Under the pieces are notes generated by a model. That model was given only the letters and a program-made list of their open reading frames with translations, was not told the DNA's origin and searched no databases. From Castor canadensis (Eukaryota; Chordata; Mammalia; Rodentia; Castoridae), in the NCBI RefSeq assembly GCF_047511655.1, contig NC_133387.1:41458853-41522852 (forward strand): 64,000 nt of DNA. Reading direction: 5' to 3'. The translations under genes were made by a program, and so were the position numbers. How positions within the stretch are numbered: position 1 is the first letter of the stretch; each line of letters opens with the position of its first letter. Below, piece by piece: positions 59,165 through 64,000 of the stretch.

Positions 59165-60531
59165 TATTTACTTATTTTTTATTTGGACAGAGTCTTCCTG
59201 TGTAGCCCAGGCTGGCCTCAAACTCTTTTTTTTTTTATTCATGTGTGCATACAATGTTTGGGTCATTTCTCCCCCCTTCTCCCACCCCCTCCCTTAACCT
59301 CTCACCCCCTCCCTCTCCCCCCACTCCCTCACTACCCAGAAGAAACTATTTTGCCCTTATCTCTAATTTTGTTGAAGACAGAGTACAAGAAATAATAGGA
59401 AGGACCAAGGGTTTTTGCTAGTTGAGATAAGGATAGCTATACAGGGAGTTGACTCACATCAGTTTCCTGTGCGTGTGTGTTACCTTCTAGGTTAATTCTT
59501 TTTGATCTAACCTTTTATCTAGTTCCTGGTCCCTTTTTCCTATTGGCCTCAGTTGCTTTAAGCTATCTGCTTTAGTTTCTCTGCGTTGAGGGCAACAAAT
59601 GCTATTTAGTTTTTTAGGTGTCTTACCTATCCTCACCCCTCCCTTGTGTGCTCTCGCTTTATCATGTGATCAAAGTCCAATCCCCTTGTTTTGTTTGCCC
59701 TTGATCTAATGTCCACATATGAGGGAGAACATACGATTTTTGGTCTTTTGGGCCAGTCTAACCTCACTCAGAATGATGTTCTCCAATTCCATCCATTTAC
59801 CAGCGAATGATAACATTTCATTCTTCTTCATGGCTGCATAAAATTCCATTGTGTATAGATACCACATTTTCTTAATCCATTGGTCAGTGGTGGGGCATCT
59901 TGGCTGTTTCCATAACTTGGCTATTGTAAATAGTGCCGCAATAAACATGGGTGTTCAGGTGCCTCTGGAGTAACCTGTGTCACAGTCTTTGGGGTATATC
60001 CCCAAGAGTGGTATTGCTGGATCAAATGGTAGATCAATGTTTAGCTTTTTAAGTAGCCTCCAAATTTTTTTCCAGAGTGGTTGTACTAGTTTACATTCCC
60101 ACCAACAGTGTAAGAGGGTTCCTTTTTCCTTGCATTCTCACTAACACCTGTTGTTGCTGGTGTTGCTAATGACGGCTATTCTAACAGGGGTGAGGTGGAA
60201 TCTTAGTGTCATTTTAATTTGCGTTTCCTTTATTGCTAGAGATGGTATTTTTTCATGTGTTTTTTGTCCATTTGAATTTCTTCTTTTGAGAAAGTTCTGT
60301 TTAGTTCACTTGCCCATTTCTTTATTGGTTCATTAGTTTTGGGAGAATTTAGTTTTTTAAGTTCCTTATATATTCTGGTTATCAGTCCTTTGTCTGATGT
60401 ATAGCTGGCAAATATTTTCTCCCACTCTGTGGGTGTTCTCTTCAGTTTAGAGACCATTTCTTTTGTTGAGCAGAAGCCTTTTAGTTTTATAAACTCTTGA
60501 TCCTTCTGTCTCAGCATCCCGAGTGCTAGGA
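59165..60531 (-). mobile_element. B1-like SINE split by an L1 insertion
   Basis: The left part (about 59184-59227, 'gagtcttcctgtgtagccca', 'ggctggcctcaaactctt') and the right part (60499-60531, 'gatccttctgtctcagcatc') join into one antisense B1-like element once the L1 is removed. The SINE's own 5' end, on the right, is truncated. The nesting shows the order of insertion. Confidence 0.8.
59228..60490 (-). mobile_element. LINE-1 3' end, 5'-truncated, antisense, with TSD
   Basis: The element has an A-tail (T-run 59226-59236 on the + strand) and 8-bp direct repeats aaactctt at 59220-59227 and 60491-60498. On the minus strand it holds the end of ORF2. An open stretch at 60236-60517 and another at 59706-59948 keep L1 ORF2p C-terminal text (for example Trp-Lys-Gln-Pro-Arg-Cys-Pro-Thr and a final Ile-Cys-Gly-His). 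The 3' UTR follows, with C-rich text near 59270-59340. It is 1.26 kb of a longer element and not mobile. It looks less diverged than the L1 pieces at 15, 24 and 43-45 kb. Confidence 0.9.
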
Positions 60532-61529
60532 TGCTTCAATTTAAATTTACATGTCTTCCCAACTGGTTCAGAGCATTGTCTTTCAAAAAGTAGGGGGTGG
60601 AGCTGCAGTGAAGAGAGAAGACTTCTAGCATGGATGAATACTAGAGGGACTTGGTTTTGGTACTGTAACAATTATATCTATCCAAGGCCCAGGTGACTGT
60701 TCTCAAAAAAATATTTTTCTACATGTTGGGATCTGGATCAGGGCTGGAGACAGTGCACTCAGAATGTGGTAGAGGGAATTCATGCATACACTAGTATATT
60801 AACATCATCCAAAGACCTGTCTACTCTGAGAGGATACGATTTGATATTATTACTCTTTGCAAAATGTATTCTTTTGGATTCCTTAATGAGGTTTTCATAG
60901 TTTCTCATATATATAAGCATCTCATTAGCTAAACAGAAAATTCTTAGAATAGAGAGCATATTGATCTGAAGTGATCACCTAATATCAATCTCATTTTTAT
61001 CTGCACAGCAACTTCTAGGCAGGGAAAGCAACCACATTGGGTAGTGCATTTAATTGGAGTGCTATTATCTTCACTCTTTGGGATCATGTGTGAATGTGAT
61101 TTAGTTATTCCTCACAGCAGTCTCCATTCAATTAGCCATTATTTACTCATGGCTCAATGATCTGAGCTTGACAGAGACAGGTAAATCATTCATTCTCTTT
61201 TTCTACAAGGATTTCATTACCAGAACCCCATGTCAGACATAAAACTACCACAGAAGACAGAATTTAAAGTCTCAAACAGTCAGTGGATAGCAGACAGGGA
61301 GAAAGCTCCAGAAAAGACTCAGATGCTTCCCTTTCAGTTATTTGCCTCCACCTTCTTTAATGAGTGAGCAGTTGGGCTCAACCAGTGAGGGAAAACAAGC
61401 CAATTGGCCTGGCAACTTGGGACAGCTAAATTTCTGGAGGTCATTCAACCTTTCTGGTATAGAAAGTCATATAACATTAACAACAGAAAAAAAGAGATTA
61501 CAGACTTAAGGCAAAAGGATGTTGTAGAC
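60532..61529. other. Intergenic, no gene recognised
   Basis: No gene or named repeat. Confidence 0.55.
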
Positions 61530-61620
61530 TTGTAGGTGAGTCACCTAATATCTTTTGATCTTCGTAGCTCATTGACATCTTTAGAATGGGAATTACTATA
61601 TTATACTATGATTAACATAA
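61530..61620 (+). mobile_element. Possible MIR core (sense)
   Basis: 'ggtgagtcacctaatatctt' followed by 'tttagaatgggaattactat' resembles the MIR core and is strongly diverged. Confidence 0.4.
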
Positions 61621-63215
61621 GTATTTTTATGATAACTGAAAGACAAAATTGCTCTGTTTCAAAAAATGGTTATTATTTTTGAAAAAAAAAATGACTGAAG
61701 AAAAGAACCCTTCATGCTATACAGGAAGGCCAGAGACTATGATTTCCATATGCCTGGTACCCAAGTCAATGAGAGGAAAATCTACAACAGGTTGAGGTGG
61801 CATTTACTAACAAACTCTAGCAAAATAGAAACAAACTGTTTTCTTCCTGATTCATGGCTTAGAATATATTTAAAGCTTTTGAATACATGAAAAACATGAG
61901 ACTTATTCATAAAAGTCCCCTTTTTAATAATTTCAAAAGCTTTTAACAGTAGTGGAATAGAATGTGAAGACTAATAGCAGGTTCTCCCCCTTGGTACACT
62001 ACTTCATTCTGCTCTAGCTGCTGTTATTTACCTCTCTGATTATGTTACCAAAAAGAGTAAAAGCCCATTATGGAAGAAAAACCATTTACAGAATTTATTG
62101 GTATTGTGCAAATTGCACTACCCATCAAAATAAATGGACAGCAAAGTTGTCTGTGATTGTTGGAATCTAACACTCTTGGAATTGTGTCAAGAAGAATAGA
62201 AACAGGCAGGCACTCCATCCTCCAAAAGCCCATATGGATCCCTGGCTTGAATAAGGTTCTCAGACTTTGAAACTTTCAATAACTAATCAGAATAACAATA
62301 TTCTGATTCCAGTTAAAAATAAAACATCTGACTATCCTTTACTTCTGCAGTGATAATGCAACTTTTTCTAAAGATGAGAGGTATGCTTTAATGGTATGAA
62401 TGAAAAGGATAACATTTTTTTTCTCAAAATACAGCCCCAATGGGGAAAAATCTGGTTTTCTCCTAGTCATTGTCTTATTTTATTTTAACCAACCATATTT
62501 CATTTGAGCTTTTTTTATATAAAATTTTACTTTGAGAGACTATGTGTTTAAATTCCATTGATATTCCCTGCTGCTCTAGTCAGGAGCACAGAGAATTATA
62601 GCCAAGGTATATCTTTAAAGTCAGTGTGTTGGCATAGACACTGGCCAGCTTTTGAACAAAGCTGCTTTATGAGTCATGAATCAAGTGACTAGCATATTAA
62701 AGGCACACACCTCTGGAAGTATCCATCTAGCACATTTTAGAGGAAGAAAGAACATCTCATCTCTCACTTCTAAAACTATGGAATTAAAATAAAAGGCTTA
62801 TATTTACTCAACTCTATAGGTCTTTTCTTCCCTTAGTTTTAAGGGGGAATTTAGTTACTCATTTACAATGTTCCTCCCTAGAATCACCTGCAAAAGCAAC
62901 ATATTGTTTGTATACTACTTCTCCCAAAATGTTGAGCACATAAACATCCATTATTACACAGTCCCACAGCAAATCTGATACCAATATAAATCCAATAAAG
63001 TTAGCAGGAAATGCACACACAGACACAAAGGTTAAAAGCAATGTTAGTCATTTCCAAAAGTTATCCACAAATATTTCTAAGGGCTTTTATTTTGAGACTA
63101 GATGGTAGAAGTCTCTGAAACTCACTGCCATATTTAGCTTAAGCACAGCTTTAATTGAAAATTCCTTTTGTTTTTTTCCCTACTCTTTCTCCAAATTCTT
63201 TTATTTGTATAATTT
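61621..63215. other. Intergenic, no gene recognised
   Basis: Only chance frames; no repeat that I can name. Confidence 0.55.
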
Positions 63216-63221
63216 TCTTTT

Positions 63222-63416
63222 CCCTTTGTGGTACTGGGGTTTGAATCCAGGGTCTACACCTTGAGCCACTCAACCAACCCTTTTTTGTGATGGGTTTTTT
63301 AAAAAATAGAGTCTCTAAATAGGTACTATTTGCCCAGTCTGGCTTTGAACCGTGATCCTTCTGATCTCTGCTCCTCAATAGCTAAGATTACAGGCATGAA
63401 CCACTAGCACCTGGCT
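63222..63416 (-). mobile_element. ID-B1 composite SINE (antisense)
   Basis: An ID unit ('ggtactggggtttgaatcca', partly deleted in the middle, then 'accttgagccactcaaccaa') joins a B1-like unit ('tggctttgaaccgtgatcct', 'taagattacaggcatgaacc'). It is the same family as 14072-14332. The ID part lacks about 15-20 bp compared with that copy. Confidence 0.88.
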
Positions 63417-64000
63417 CTATAGTTTTCTTAAAACTGAAATTAAGGCATGGACAATTTAAGAAAACATATTTAATCACAGAAAAGACACTCGATAGCATGT
63501 GTGCATAAATTATAGGCAGAGGGGTAAAGGTGAGGAAATTTAACATCTGTGCACACCTATGATCAAAGGTAAGAGCTAACAGTTTTCCCTTCTACCAGTC
63601 CTGCTTTAAATGCCATGAAATCCACCCTCTGTTTCTTGGGCTTATTTTTTTGATCATTGAAAAAGGCAGTTACAAAAGAAACAAGTTAAATATACATCAT
63701 GAAAGGTTCAGGTGTCAATGAAAACCCTTCTGAATCCCAAAAGGAAAACCTACAAGGATTCTTTGCACAACATCTGTACATACAGTCCATGGCACTGGCA
63801 CAAAGACATTCACTCACCTTCTGTGTATGTAGTGACCTCAGGGAAGATTGGTATCTCAGGTCTCTCAGGGAAGACTGGTATCTCAGGTCTTACCAAACTC
63901 CAATTTGTTTTCCACCTAACTTTCTATTCTACCACACCCAATCTGATTTTATTCTTTCCTTGGGAAAATGCCATTAAAAAAAAAAGCATTTCCCAGACAC
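63417..64000. other. Intergenic with 27-bp tandem duplication, no gene recognised
   Basis: Two copies of a 27-bp unit lie at 63837-63863 and 63864-63890 with one mismatch. They fall inside a chance open frame (63699-63977), giving a 9-residue repeat. Nothing else suggests coding. Confidence 0.6.

Noticed and set aside
58943..59395. 150-codon open frame at 58943-59395
   Set aside because: It runs through a T/C-rich tract, a SINE and the L1 A-tail; the phenylalanine/serine/proline text is a composition artefact.
1..64000. A new multi-gene or defence-like system
   Set aside because: The window is vertebrate intron, UTR and intergenic DNA; apart from THSD7A all coding-like text belongs to decayed transposons and one provirus.

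Overview
This is a mammalian nuclear genome window, almost certainly from a rodent. The evidence is split exons with GT/AG borders, a very long AT-rich 3' UTR, L1, L2, MIR, MaLR and hAT-Charlie copies, and above all SINEs built from a tRNA-derived ID unit joined to 7SL-derived B1-like units. That ID-B1 architecture looks like beaver or another castorimorph rather than mouse or squirrel; the family assignment is inference. There is no bacterial or plasmid character, no CRISPR array and no operon.

The only protein-coding gene I can support is the 3' end of THSD7A (thrombospondin type-1 domain-containing 7A) on the + strand. Four exons lie at 2591-2673, 3013-3223, 4264-4351 and 5038-5122. Their phases match, and they encode the last extracellular cysteine-rich part, the single transmembrane helix and the short basic cytoplasmic tail. 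The stop codon is at 5120-5122. A roughly 4.8-kb 3' UTR follows, with the best poly(A) signal at 9885-9890. This UTR holds a hAT transposon copy with target-site duplication and a perfect 11-bp hairpin.

From about 10 kb to the end the window is gene-poor, and I recognise no other host gene. It holds layered transposon remnants: six or more L1 fragments (about 14.9, 23.9, 28.1-29.85, 43-45, 46.6, 49.05-50.1 and 59.2-60.5 kb), MIR and L2 pieces, about a dozen ID/B1-type SINEs, a solo MaLR LTR (41.6 kb), and a run of hAT elements (37.9-38.7 kb) in which a MER5A-like and a MER20-like copy share a target-site duplication.

The largest single element is a decayed class I (gammaretrovirus-like) endogenous retrovirus at 51978-56940, + strand. 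It has paired LTRs, a tRNA-Phe-type primer binding site and damaged gag, pol and env remnants. Its gag capsid blocks are out of order, the polymerase active-site aspartates are missing, an AT-rich block of unknown origin lies between gag and reverse transcriptase, and nearly all of env is gone. It cannot encode a functional virus.

I found no new multi-gene system. The observations most worth checking are the 3' UTR hairpin, the shared-TSD hAT pair, the scrambled gag and AT-rich block of the provirus, and the four-unit ID-B1 SINE.
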